Part shown: piece by piece, positions 9,317-15,312 of the stretch | Layout: every line of letters starts with the position of its first letter | Position numbering within the stretch: position 1 is the first letter of the stretch | Source: Methylococcaceae bacterium | GTDB lineage: Bacteria > Pseudomonadota > Gammaproteobacteria > Methylococcales > Methylococcaceae | NCBI GenBank assembly: GCA_005792805.1 | Contig: SXQV01000059.1 | Location: forward strand, 1 to 15,312 | Length of the DNA: 15,312 bases | Direction of reading: 5' to 3' | Position numbers and translations under genes: made by a program | The notes under the pieces: model-generated | Database searches by the model: none | Told to the model about the DNA's origin: nothing | Seen by the model: the letters and a program-made list of their open reading frames with translations, nothing else

Positions 9317-9586
9317 ATGAACAAAGTACGCATGTACAGCACGGCCATTTGTCCCTACTGCGTCATGGCAGAACGGCTACTGTTGAGCAAGGGCGTCAAC
9401 CAGATAGAGAAGCTAAGAGTTGATCTCGACCCTGCGCTCCGGGACGAGATGATGGAAAAAACCCGGCGCCGAACCGTTCCCCAGATTTACATTGGCGCTA
9501 CGCATGTCGGTGGCTTCGATGATCTCGTCCGACTCGACCGGTCTGGGCAGCTTGATGTTCTACTGAACAGCGGGGAACACCGCTAA
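9317..9586 (+). CDS. grxC: Glutaredoxin, GrxC type
   Basis: An 89-residue dithiol glutaredoxin, the usual length for bacterial Grx3. It reduces disulfides and glutathione-mixed disulfides in the cytoplasm with glutathione. The active site CPYC is at 12-15, the cis-proline loop TVP at 53-55 and the glutathione-binding GGFDDL at 65-70. The ATG at 9317 is chosen because family members begin about ten residues before CPYC; the frame is open further upstream to 9128 but encodes nothing family-like and would overlap the divergent gene. No strong Shine-Dalgarno is seen. It is convergent with the next gene, nine bases apart, and secB, its common neighbour in gammaproteobacteria, is not adjacent. The grxC symbol is by motif and length. 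Confidence 0.92.
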   Translation: MNKVRMYSTAICPYCVMAERLLLSKGVNQIEKLRVDLDPALRDEMMEKTRRRTVPQIYIGATHVGGFDDLVRLDRSGQLDVLLNSGEHR

Positions 9587-9595
9587 AGGTTCAAA

Positions 9596-10468
9596 TCAAT
9601 CCCGAATATCGGTCACCTCCCCTTCCTTGTTCAGCACAAACACCTTGCTTTGTGTCGCAAAATTACCCAGGACGTTCTTGGAGCGAAACGTGCACCGCAC
9701 CTGATACCCGCCACGATCGGTCGCGCTTACCTTACCCCATTCCAGAATTTCCATGGAACTCGCATCGTGCATGCGCCGCTTGAGATAACGCTCAACCTGC
9801 TCTACGGAGTTATCCCAGGGACTATTGAAGACAACGGATTTTCCGGGAACCGGTGCTGAAAGCTTTTGCGGGCGATCTACCGGTTTTTCCGCTATCACCC
9901 CAACATCAGGGACTTCCCCACGACGGGCAGGGTCACTTTTTAGGGCCAAAGGTGACTCATCGGCGCGTGTGGGCAACGCCGGCTTGGCCACGGCAGACGG
10001 GGGCGGCCGGCCTGGCGTCGGAGAAGAGGCTGGCATCAGCTTCGCCGGCGGCTTCACCAAACCAGAATCCACCACCGCTTTCGCCTCAGGTTTGATCAGA
10101 TGCTGCAATTGAGAGACAAGCCCCGTGAATACCTCTGCCGCCCGATCACTGACCGGCTTTTCTCCCGGTGACTCGAATCTACGGGTCGACTCCGGTACCG
10201 AAGGCTGGCTGGTCTTTTTATTCGCCGATGGAGCGTCGGCCTTGGCTTTGTGGGCAGCGGGCTGAGTTTTCGGCACCGGGGAAGACGTCACGGCAGATTT
10301 ATCCCGATAGGGCAAGAATTTACCGGCGGTTGCCACCAGCAGGAAAAGCACAATCAAAGTGCCGCACCCCAGGTTCAATGGTTCCGATGTGCTCCCCCCC
10401 GAAGCTTCGGACACCCGGTTGCGCCCTTTCGGCTCGGTGGATTTCCCCTGTAGATCTTTTTGGCTCAT
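9596..10468 (-). CDS. Membrane-anchored proline-rich protein with compact C-terminal domain
   Basis: A 290-residue protein of unknown function. A short polar N-terminus is followed by one transmembrane helix at about 36-53 (GTLIVLFLLVATAGKFL). A long low-complexity linker rich in Pro, Ala, Ser and Lys runs to about 212, and a compact C-terminal domain occupies 215-290. That domain starts NSPWDNSVEQVERYLKRRM and contains SSMEILEWGKV, GGYQVRCTFRSKNVLG and a final KVFVLNKEGEVTDI. I recall similar YLK..L.D..S.E..EW domains in other bacterial proteins but know no function. The architecture recalls an inner-membrane protein reaching into the periplasm. Its ATG overlaps the stop of yajR by one base (TAATG) with AAGGTG just ahead, so it is translationally coupled to that transporter. 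TonB was considered because of the linker but the C-terminus does not fit. Confidence 0.85.
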   Translation of the reverse strand: MSQKDLQGKSTEPKGRNRVSEASGGSTSEPLNLGCGTLIVLFLLVATAGKFLPYRDKSAVTSSPVPKTQPAAHKAKADAPSANKKTSQPSVPESTRRFESPGEKPVSDRAAEVFTGLVSQLQHLIKPEAKAVVDSGLVKPPAKLMPASSPTPGRPPPSAVAKPALPTRADESPLALKSDPARRGEVPDVGVIAEKPVDRPQKLSAPVPGKSVVFNSPWDNSVEQVERYLKRRMHDASSMEILEWGKVSATDRGGYQVRCTFRSKNVLGNFATQSKVFVLNKEGEVTDIRD

Positions 10469-11859
10469 TACACCTTGATGGAATCAAAAGCCACACCGAG
10501 CGCTTCACGGTCGAGTTGATCCTTATCGATTTTCAGGTAAGCAACCCCCTCTTCAGCCACCACCACCGCTTCGGCAACTCCTGAAATCAGCAGTAACTTT
10601 TGGCCCAGCGTAACGGCCTGACCTGCATCGATCCCTTCCACATTGACGAGCAGGCTGCTCACATGACGAGGCGGCTTCATGAACGCCGCCACTAAAAACC
10701 ATAGCAGGGCAACGACCCCACAGAAAACAAAGACCGGTGTGATACCGTAATTCCCATCAATCCAGCCAGCCCCTACCCCTCCCACAAAGGCTCCCAGAAA
10801 CTGCGCCGTCGAGTAAACGCCCATAGCCGTTCCCTTCAGATCGGGCGGCGCAATTTTGGAAACCATGGAAGGCAGCGTTGCCTCCAGTAAGTTAAAGCCA
10901 GTGAAGAACACGTAAAGCAAGGTGAAGACACCCCAGAAGCTGCCACCCAGCAGAAGAAACCCAAGGTCTGCCAGAGCAACCAAGCCAATAAACGCAAGAA
11001 AAACCGGCTTCATCTTGCGCTTTTTTTCAGCCAGGATAACGAACGGCACCATACTGGCGATGGCTAACACAAATACCGGCAGGTAAATGTGCCAATGATC
11101 CTCGGTCGCGAGTTGCAGCCGGTCCTTGAGAATCAAAGGCACCACCACGAAAGAGGCCGTTAGAATCAGATGCAGGCAAAAGATGCCGAAATCCAGTCGC
11201 AGCAACTCCGGATTGCTGAATACCCTGGCGAAAGAACCCGCCCTGACCTGCGCATCACGATGGAAGCGGGTCACCGCAGGATTGGGCACTACGGCATGAA
11301 GAACAACAATACTCAACAAGGCAAGCACCGTGATCAACCAGAAAAGTCCTTTCAACCCCATCCAGTGGGAAAGCACCGGCCCCGCGACCATGGACACGGC
11401 GAAGGAAATGCCGATGCTGATACCGATCAAGGCCATCGCCTTGGTGCGATGCTCCTCGCGGGTCAAGTCGGCCGCCAAGGCCATCACCACGGCCGCCACT
11501 GCACCTGCGCCCTGTAAGGACCGGCCCGCAATGATTCCGTAGATGGAATCCGATAGCGCCGCCACCGCGCTGCCGATCACAAACAGCAGCAAACCAAGGG
11601 TAATGACCGGCTTGCGTCCATAACGGTCAGACCAGAGACCAAAGGGAATCTGAAAAATGGCCTGAGTCAGGCCGTAGGCACTGAGAGCGAAACCCACCAT
11701 CAGCGGAGTGGCATCAGGCAGATCACGAGCCAACACGGCAAACACCGGCAGGACCAGGAACATCCCGAACATCCGCAACATGTATATCGCCGCGAGCGAC
11801 AGACTCGCACGGAGTTCCTGCCGGGTCATCGGGGTGTCTATTTCAAACGCCGGGTTCAA
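10468..11859 (-). CDS. yajR: MFS transporter YajR with C-terminal YAM domain
   Basis: A 463-residue major facilitator superfamily transporter, closely matching the length and pattern of E. coli YajR (454 residues). Twelve membrane segments fill about 20-395. Motif A, GLWSDRYGRK, is at 74-83; other YajR-like segments are SLQGAGAVAAVVMAL, HRTKAMALIGISIGISFA (the first part at 137-150) and KGTAMGVYSTAQFLGAFVGG. Residues 400-463 form the YajR-specific YAM domain, a small ferredoxin-like fold (VSSLLVNVEGI to YLKIDKDQLDREAL) in the cytoplasm. It is a proton-coupled inner-membrane carrier by family; the substrate is unknown. The start is TTG at 11859, because AGGAG precedes it by eight bases; the first ATG is ten codons later and has no ribosome-binding site. 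The last base of its TAA is the first base of the next gene's ATG. Confidence 0.92.
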   Translation of the reverse strand: MNPAFEIDTPMTRQELRASLSLAAIYMLRMFGMFLVLPVFAVLARDLPDATPLMVGFALSAYGLTQAIFQIPFGLWSDRYGRKPVITLGLLLFVIGSAVAALSDSIYGIIAGRSLQGAGAVAAVVMALAADLTREEHRTKAMALIGISIGISFAVSMVAGPVLSHWMGLKGLFWLITVLALLSIVVLHAVVPNPAVTRFHRDAQVRAGSFARVFSNPELLRLDFGIFCLHLILTASFVVVPLILKDRLQLATEDHWHIYLPVFVLAIASMVPFVILAEKKRKMKPVFLAFIGLVALADLGFLLLGGSFWGVFTLLYVFFTGFNLLEATLPSMVSKIAPPDLKGTAMGVYSTAQFLGAFVGGVGAGWIDGNYGITPVFVFCGVVALLWFLVAAFMKPPRHVSSLLVNVEGIDAGQAVTLGQKLLLISGVAEAVVVAEEGVAYLKIDKDQLDREALGVAFDSIKV

Positions 11860-11867
11860 TGGAATAA

Positions 11868-11872
11868 CTCCT
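11868..11872 (-). promoter_or_regulatory. Ribosome-binding site deciding the TTG start of yajR
   Basis: On the minus strand AGGAG is followed by TTATTCCA and then the TTG start codon. It is the only strong Shine-Dalgarno near the 5' end of yajR, which settles the choice of TTG over the downstream ATG at 11829. Confidence 0.7.
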
Positions 11873-11905
11873 GATATGGGTAATAACGGGGAACAAAGAG
11901 GAAGG

Positions 11906-12415
11906 TCAGGGCTCGATCAACACTCGCATACCCACCGGCACGCGATCAAAAAGATCCAGCATATCCGGGCTTTTCATGCGGATACAGCCATGCGAAGCCG
12001 GGACACCCGTCACACCCCGATCCGGACTGCCGTGGATGTAGATATATCGCCAGGTGGTGTCCACATTCCCGTAGCGGTTGAAACCGGGCTCAAGCCCTCC
12101 CAGCCACAAGATACGCGTCAGAATCCAGTCATGGCCCGGGCAGGTAGCTGCAAGTGCATCCCCATAAATCTCGCCGGTCGGCCGACGGCCTCGAAACACG
12201 GTATGCAGCGATGCACCTTCACCAATTCGGGCACGGATCCGGTGCCAACCCCGGGGAGTACATTCGCTGCCACGCCGTTCGCCAGGGCCATTTCTGGCCG
12301 TGGACACCGGCCAGGCAAGAACGGCCGCACCATTCTCGATCCAATCAAGCGACTGCCGGGGAATACTGACGCGCAGAAAAGGTCCTTTTTCAAGCCGGGG
12401 CGCGTGAAGCTTCAT
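11906..12415 (-). CDS. Cytosolic YkuD-fold protein, probable L,D-carboxypeptidase/L,D-transpeptidase family
   Basis: A 169-residue protein of the YkuD (L,D-transpeptidase) fold. The catalytic region is intact: H128 in YIYIHGSPD, and SHGCIRM at 141-147 with catalytic Cys144. Upstream lie the family elements AWPVSTARNGPGERRGSECT and DWILTRILWLGGLEPG. There is no signal peptide, and none can be hidden, since a stop in the same frame lies at 12421-12419, two codons before the ATG. The enzyme should therefore stay in the cytoplasm, unlike cross-linking transpeptidases. ElsL of Acinetobacter baumannii, as I remember, is a cytoplasmic YkuD protein that acts as an L,D-carboxypeptidase in peptidoglycan recycling, and I infer a similar role. 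It overlaps the stop of rlmD by four bases (ATGA) and lies 46 bases ahead of yajR. Confidence 0.85.
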   Translation of the reverse strand: MKLHAPRLEKGPFLRVSIPRQSLDWIENGAAVLAWPVSTARNGPGERRGSECTPRGWHRIRARIGEGASLHTVFRGRRPTGEIYGDALAATCPGHDWILTRILWLGGLEPGFNRYGNVDTTWRYIYIHGSPDRGVTGVPASHGCIRMKSPDMLDLFDRVPVGMRVLIEP

Positions 12416-13743
12416 TTCTCAAAAAGAGCGATGGATTCGACATGGGCCGTCTGGGGGAACATATCCATCACCCCCGCAGTGACCAGACGGTAACCGTGCT
12501 CGTGTACCAAAATTCCGGTATCGCGGGCCAGCGTCGACGGATTACAGGACACATACACAATCCGTCCGGCCCCCCAACGAGGGATCCCGGCCAGCACTTC
12601 CTCCGCCCCCGCCCGCGAGGGGTCGAGCAAAATCTTGTCGTAGCGGCCCTCGGCCCATGATTGACCAGCCAAAGGCTGGGTCAAATCCGCCACATGAAAT
12701 TCAACATGGCTCAATCCGGCCAATGCGGCATTCTCGGCAGCACGCTCCACCGCCTCCCGGCCGCCTTCGATCCCGACGACCTCACCTGCACGGGTAGCCA
12801 ATGGCAGCGTGAAATTGCCGATTCCACAGAACAGATCCAGGATACGATCACCGGGTTGCGGATCCAGCAACTCCATCACCCGCCGCACCATCTTGCGGTT
12901 GATCTCGATATTCACCTGGGTAAAATCGGTCGGCTTGAATCGAAACTCAACGCCCTCTTCAGGTAGTGCATAGCCGAGCAACGCAGGCTGCTCAGGAAAA
13001 ACCGGCGTGACGGAATCCGGTCCATGACGCTGAACGTAAATATCGAAGCCAAACTTTTGGCCGAACTCGCAGAGCCGCTCGCCATCGGCGTCCGTCATGT
13101 CTTCGAGAATTCTGAACACAAGCGCGGCACGATCGTCACCCACAGCCACTTCGATCTGGGGCAAGCGCTCGCGGATACTCAAGGTACCGATCAGTTCAGA
13201 CAGTTCGTGCAGACGCTCGCCCACCTGCGGATGCAGTACTGGACAAAACTCCAAATCAGCCACAAAGGGACTGGAACGTTCCCGAAATCCGACTAACACC
13301 CGGCCCTTCTTCGCCACGTATTTGACGCCCAAGCGGGCCTTGTGCCGGTATCCCCAGCTAGGGCCGGTCAGCGGCGGCAATAGCGACACTTCCTCAAGTT
13401 TGGCAATCCGTTTGAATTGCTCGACCAGCAGCGCCTGTTTCAGATCAATCTGGGTGGCATCGGCAACGTGCTGAAAACTACAGCCACCACAAACCCCGTA
13501 GCTGGGGCAGCGCGGCTCAACCCGCCCGGGTACCGCCGCATGGAGGGCATCCACTTTCCCCTCGGCATAGTCACGCCGGACACCGGTGTAAACGAAGCTG
13601 AGCTCTTCGCCGGGCAAGGCCCCATGGATAAACACCGGCTTACCCTCTACACGAGCAATGCCACGCCCATCATGCGTAAGGGCATCAATGGTCACCCGCA
13701 CCGGTTCACTTGGCAGTATCCGTTTTTTTCGTTTGAAGCTCAT
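12412..13743 (-). CDS. rlmD: 23S rRNA (uracil(1939)-C(5))-methyltransferase RlmD
   Basis: A 443-residue RNA m5U methyltransferase of the RlmD type (433 in E. coli), which methylates U1939 of 23S rRNA with S-adenosylmethionine. A TRAM domain occupies about 14-75 (EPVRVTIDALTHDGRGIARV). Four cysteines, C79, C85, C88 and C167, match the 4Fe-4S ligands of E. coli RlmD. The SAM motif DLFCGIGNFTLP is at 303-314, and the nucleophile C400 stands in SCNPSTLARD at 399-408, with base E436 in HVESIALFEK. The frame is open to 13794, but the ATG at 13743 is preferred: it yields the MSFKRKKR start typical of the family and avoids overlapping cysM, whose stop lies 13 bases upstream. It is cotranscribed with cysM and overlaps the next gene by four bases. 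Confidence 0.95.
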   Translation of the reverse strand: MSFKRKKRILPSEPVRVTIDALTHDGRGIARVEGKPVFIHGALPGEELSFVYTGVRRDYAEGKVDALHAAVPGRVEPRCPSYGVCGGCSFQHVADATQIDLKQALLVEQFKRIAKLEEVSLLPPLTGPSWGYRHKARLGVKYVAKKGRVLVGFRERSSPFVADLEFCPVLHPQVGERLHELSELIGTLSIRERLPQIEVAVGDDRAALVFRILEDMTDADGERLCEFGQKFGFDIYVQRHGPDSVTPVFPEQPALLGYALPEEGVEFRFKPTDFTQVNIEINRKMVRRVMELLDPQPGDRILDLFCGIGNFTLPLATRAGEVVGIEGGREAVERAAENAALAGLSHVEFHVADLTQPLAGQSWAEGRYDKILLDPSRAGAEEVLAGIPRWGAGRIVYVSCNPSTLARDTGILVHEHGYRLVTAGVMDMFPQTAHVESIALFEK

Positions 13744-13756
13744 GACGAATGACCAG

Positions 13757-14659
13757 TCATTCCGGGAACACGCCAGTCGAGAGGTATCTATCACCGCGAT
13801 CGCAGATAATCACGACAATGACGGCCTGTTCGATTTCGCCAGATAAGCGCAAGGCGGCCGCCACCGCCCCGCCAGACGAGATGCCGGCAAAAATGCCTTC
13901 GCGAATCGCCAGTTGCCGGGTCATGTCTTCGGCCTCGTTTTGCTCGACATCCAGGATGCGATCAATGCGGCTGAAATCACAGATTTCAGGCAAATATTCC
14001 TTCGGCCAACGCCGAATCCCCGGAATCTTCGAATCCCCGGCAGGCTGTACACCGACAATCTGAACCGCCGGATTTTGTTCACGCAAAAAGGTAGACGTGC
14101 CCATAATGGTGCCCGTCGTACCCATGGAACTGACGAAATGCGTGACAAGCCCTCCAGTATCCCGCCAGATCTCGGGGCCGGTCCCTTCGTAATGCGCTCG
14201 GGGATTGTCGGGGTTGGCGAACTGGTCGAGTAGGCGCCCTTCGCCATGGGCTTCCATGCGGCGGGCAAGATCAATGGCTGCCTCCATACTGCCCGTCGCC
14301 GGGGTAAGAATGATCTCGGCACCAAAGGCCTTCATCGACGCCCTGCGCTCGGCACTCATGTTTTCCGGCATGATCAGCGTCATGCGGTACCCCATCATGG
14401 CAGCCGCCATGGCGAGCGCAATCCCGGTATTGCCACTGGTGGCTTCAATCAACCGATCTCCGGGCTTGATCTCACCCCGCCGCTCGGCATGCTCAATCAT
14501 GCTCAGCGCGGGACGATCCTTCACCGAGCCCGCCGGATTGTTGCCCTCCAGCTTGGCCAGAATCGTGTTGGTGGTATTACCCGGCAGGCGTTGCAGCCTG
14601 ACCAGAGGCGTATTGCCAATGCAATCCTTGAGGGTTCGAGCGGCCATAGAGGTCATCAT
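13757..14659 (-). CDS. cysM: Cysteine synthase B (O-acetylserine sulfhydrylase B)
   Basis: A 300-residue PLP-dependent enzyme that makes cysteine from O-acetylserine and sulfide, or S-sulfocysteine from thiosulfate. PLP lysine K47 lies in NPAGSVKDR; TSGNTGIALAMA from 74 binds the substrate, and SMGTTGT at 178-184 binds the PLP phosphate. RRWPKEYLP (216-224) and CDRGDRYLSTG near the C-terminus are typical of CysM rather than CysK. The start is uncertain: ATG at 14659 is used; ATG at 14656 and 14647 and TTG at 14692 are open too, and none has a good Shine-Dalgarno. Conserved sequence begins at TLKDCIGNTPLV, so all are acceptable. rlmD follows after 13 bases; trhP diverges from a short shared upstream region. 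Confidence 0.94.
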   Translation of the reverse strand: MMTSMAARTLKDCIGNTPLVRLQRLPGNTTNTILAKLEGNNPAGSVKDRPALSMIEHAERRGEIKPGDRLIEATSGNTGIALAMAAAMMGYRMTLIMPENMSAERRASMKAFGAEIILTPATGSMEAAIDLARRMEAHGEGRLLDQFANPDNPRAHYEGTGPEIWRDTGGLVTHFVSSMGTTGTIMGTSTFLREQNPAVQIVGVQPAGDSKIPGIRRWPKEYLPEICDFSRIDRILDVEQNEAEDMTRQLAIREGIFAGISSGGAVAAALRLSGEIEQAVIVVIICDRGDRYLSTGVFPE

Positions 14660-14700
14660 TGAGGGTCGGCGAATCCTGAGCGTAATAGTCAACTTAAGGG

Positions 14701-14706
14701 TAAAAT
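14701..14706 (+). promoter_or_regulatory. Possible -10 element for trhP
   Basis: TAAAAT lies 30 bases before the trhP ATG and belongs to GTAAAATCCCGC (14700-14711), identical to the sequence before the P-II gene. No good -35 hexamer is present at the usual distance. On the opposite strand TAGAAT (14719-14714) could serve as a -10 element for cysM, so the two promoters might overlap. Confidence 0.35.
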
Positions 14707-14736
14707 CCCGCAGATTCTAACATCACACCCAAGACC

Positions 14737-15312
14737 ATGAAGACACCGGAACTGCTCTCACCCGCCGGCACCCTCAAGAACATGCAGTACGCATTTGCTT
14801 ACGGCGCAGATGCGGTTTACGCGGGTCTACCCCGCTATAGCCTGCGGGTCAGAAACAACGATTTTCTTGAGCAGAATCTGGGGCTGGGTATCGCCGAGGC
14901 GCATCGCCTCGGCAAGTCGTTCTTTCTTGCCACGAATGTCCTGCCGCACAATCGCAAGATCAAAACCTTCATTCGTGATCTGACGCCGATCGTGGCCATG
15001 CAACCGGACGCGCTGATCATGGCCGACCCTGGCCTCATCATGCTGGCACGGGAAGCCTGGCCGGAGATGCCCATCCATCTCTCGGTACAGGCGAACACCG
15101 TCAATTACGCTGCCGTGCGTTTTTGGCAAAGTCTTGGCATCCGGCGCATCATCCTTTCCCGCGAACTCTCGCTGGATGAAATTACGGAAATTCGCCAGGA
15201 ATGTCCGGACATGGAACTGGAAGTGTTTGTGCATGGCGCACTCTGCATCGCGTATTCAGGCCGCTGCCTACTATCCGGTTATTTCAATCACCGCGATCCG
15301 ACCCAGGGTACC
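14737..15312 (+). CDS. trhP: tRNA hydroxylation protein TrhP (YegQ), U32 peptidase family, N-terminal part
   Basis: The first 192 residues of a U32-family protein; the frame is open to the window edge and the full protein is usually about 450 residues. TrhP (YegQ) takes part in prephenate-dependent hydroxylation of wobble uridine 34 in tRNA, the step before 5-carboxymethoxyuridine; despite its family name it is not known as a protease in that role. The start MKTPELLSPAGTLKNMQYAF and YGADAVYAGLPRYSLRVRNN are typical, and the U32 signature is complete: E162-x-F with G-A-L-C170 and G-R-C177-L-L-S180 in LEVFVHGALCIAYSGRC. The ATG at 14737 is the family start; no strong ribosome-binding site is seen. 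It diverges from cysM. RlhA is a paralogue, but the N-terminus looks more like TrhP. Confidence 0.92.
   Translation, partial: MKTPELLSPAGTLKNMQYAFAYGADAVYAGLPRYSLRVRNNDFLEQNLGLGIAEAHRLGKSFFLATNVLPHNRKIKTFIRDLTPIVAMQPDALIMADPGLIMLAREAWPEMPIHLSVQANTVNYAAVRFWQSLGIRRIILSRELSLDEITEIRQECPDMELEVFVHGALCIAYSGRCLLSGYFNHRDPTQGT

Noticed and set aside
13744..13794. RlmD start 17 codons upstream at 13794
   Set aside because: It would overlap the end of cysM, and the added residues do not resemble the RlmD N-terminus; MSFKRKKR at 13743 does.
15307..15312. Window ends exactly on GGTACC, suggesting a cloning boundary
   Set aside because: The same hexamer occurs several times inside the window, for example near 8535, 13182 and 14386, so the end is most likely chance.

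Overview
The window is typical proteobacterial chromosome with moderately high G+C and dense coding. Gene content (a YajR-type transporter, RlmD, TrhP/YegQ, CysM, RpoS and a GlnK-like P-II protein) points to a gammaproteobacterium. A Halothiobacillus- or Thioalkalivibrio-like sulfur oxidiser is possible, but that is a guess from gene style and not shown by the sequence. I see no insertion sequence, prophage, CRISPR array, tRNA or rRNA.

Left block, plus strand (1-7145). It opens with the 3' end of a one-chain pyruvate:ferredoxin oxidoreductase. A dihydroorotate-dehydrogenase-like flavoprotein follows 18 bases later, and an RpoS-type sigma factor 37 bases after that, close enough to be one transcript. 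Then come a GlnK-type P-II signal protein and a very large fused FAD/Fe-S dehydrogenase of the D-2-hydroxyacid family (DUF3683, FAD-binding domain, two 4Fe-4S motifs, two CCG domains).

Middle block (7190-9586). A MarR-family regulator with an unusual cysteine-rich C-terminal tail faces the dehydrogenase tail to tail; a neat palindrome lies just upstream of its start. After a gene-free, more A/T-rich stretch of about 300 bases come, on the minus strand, a small lipoprotein of unknown function and a DUF502 membrane protein, then a plus-strand glutaredoxin divergent from the DUF502 gene.

Right block, minus strand (9596-14659). The order of transcription is cysM, rlmD, a YkuD-fold protein without signal peptide, yajR, and a membrane-anchored proline-rich protein. 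rlmD/ykuD overlap as ATGA and yajR/unknown as TAATG, so this looks like an operon with translational coupling. It combines cysteine synthesis, rRNA methylation, probable peptidoglycan recycling and transport. At the right edge the U32-family tRNA-hydroxylation gene trhP runs out of the window, divergent from cysM.

Nothing amounts to a clearly new multi-gene system. The best leads are the cysteine-tailed MarR regulator with its candidate operator beside the Fe-S dehydrogenase, the cytosolic YkuD enzyme, the yajR-coupled protein with a compact C-terminal domain, and the odd setting of rpoS.
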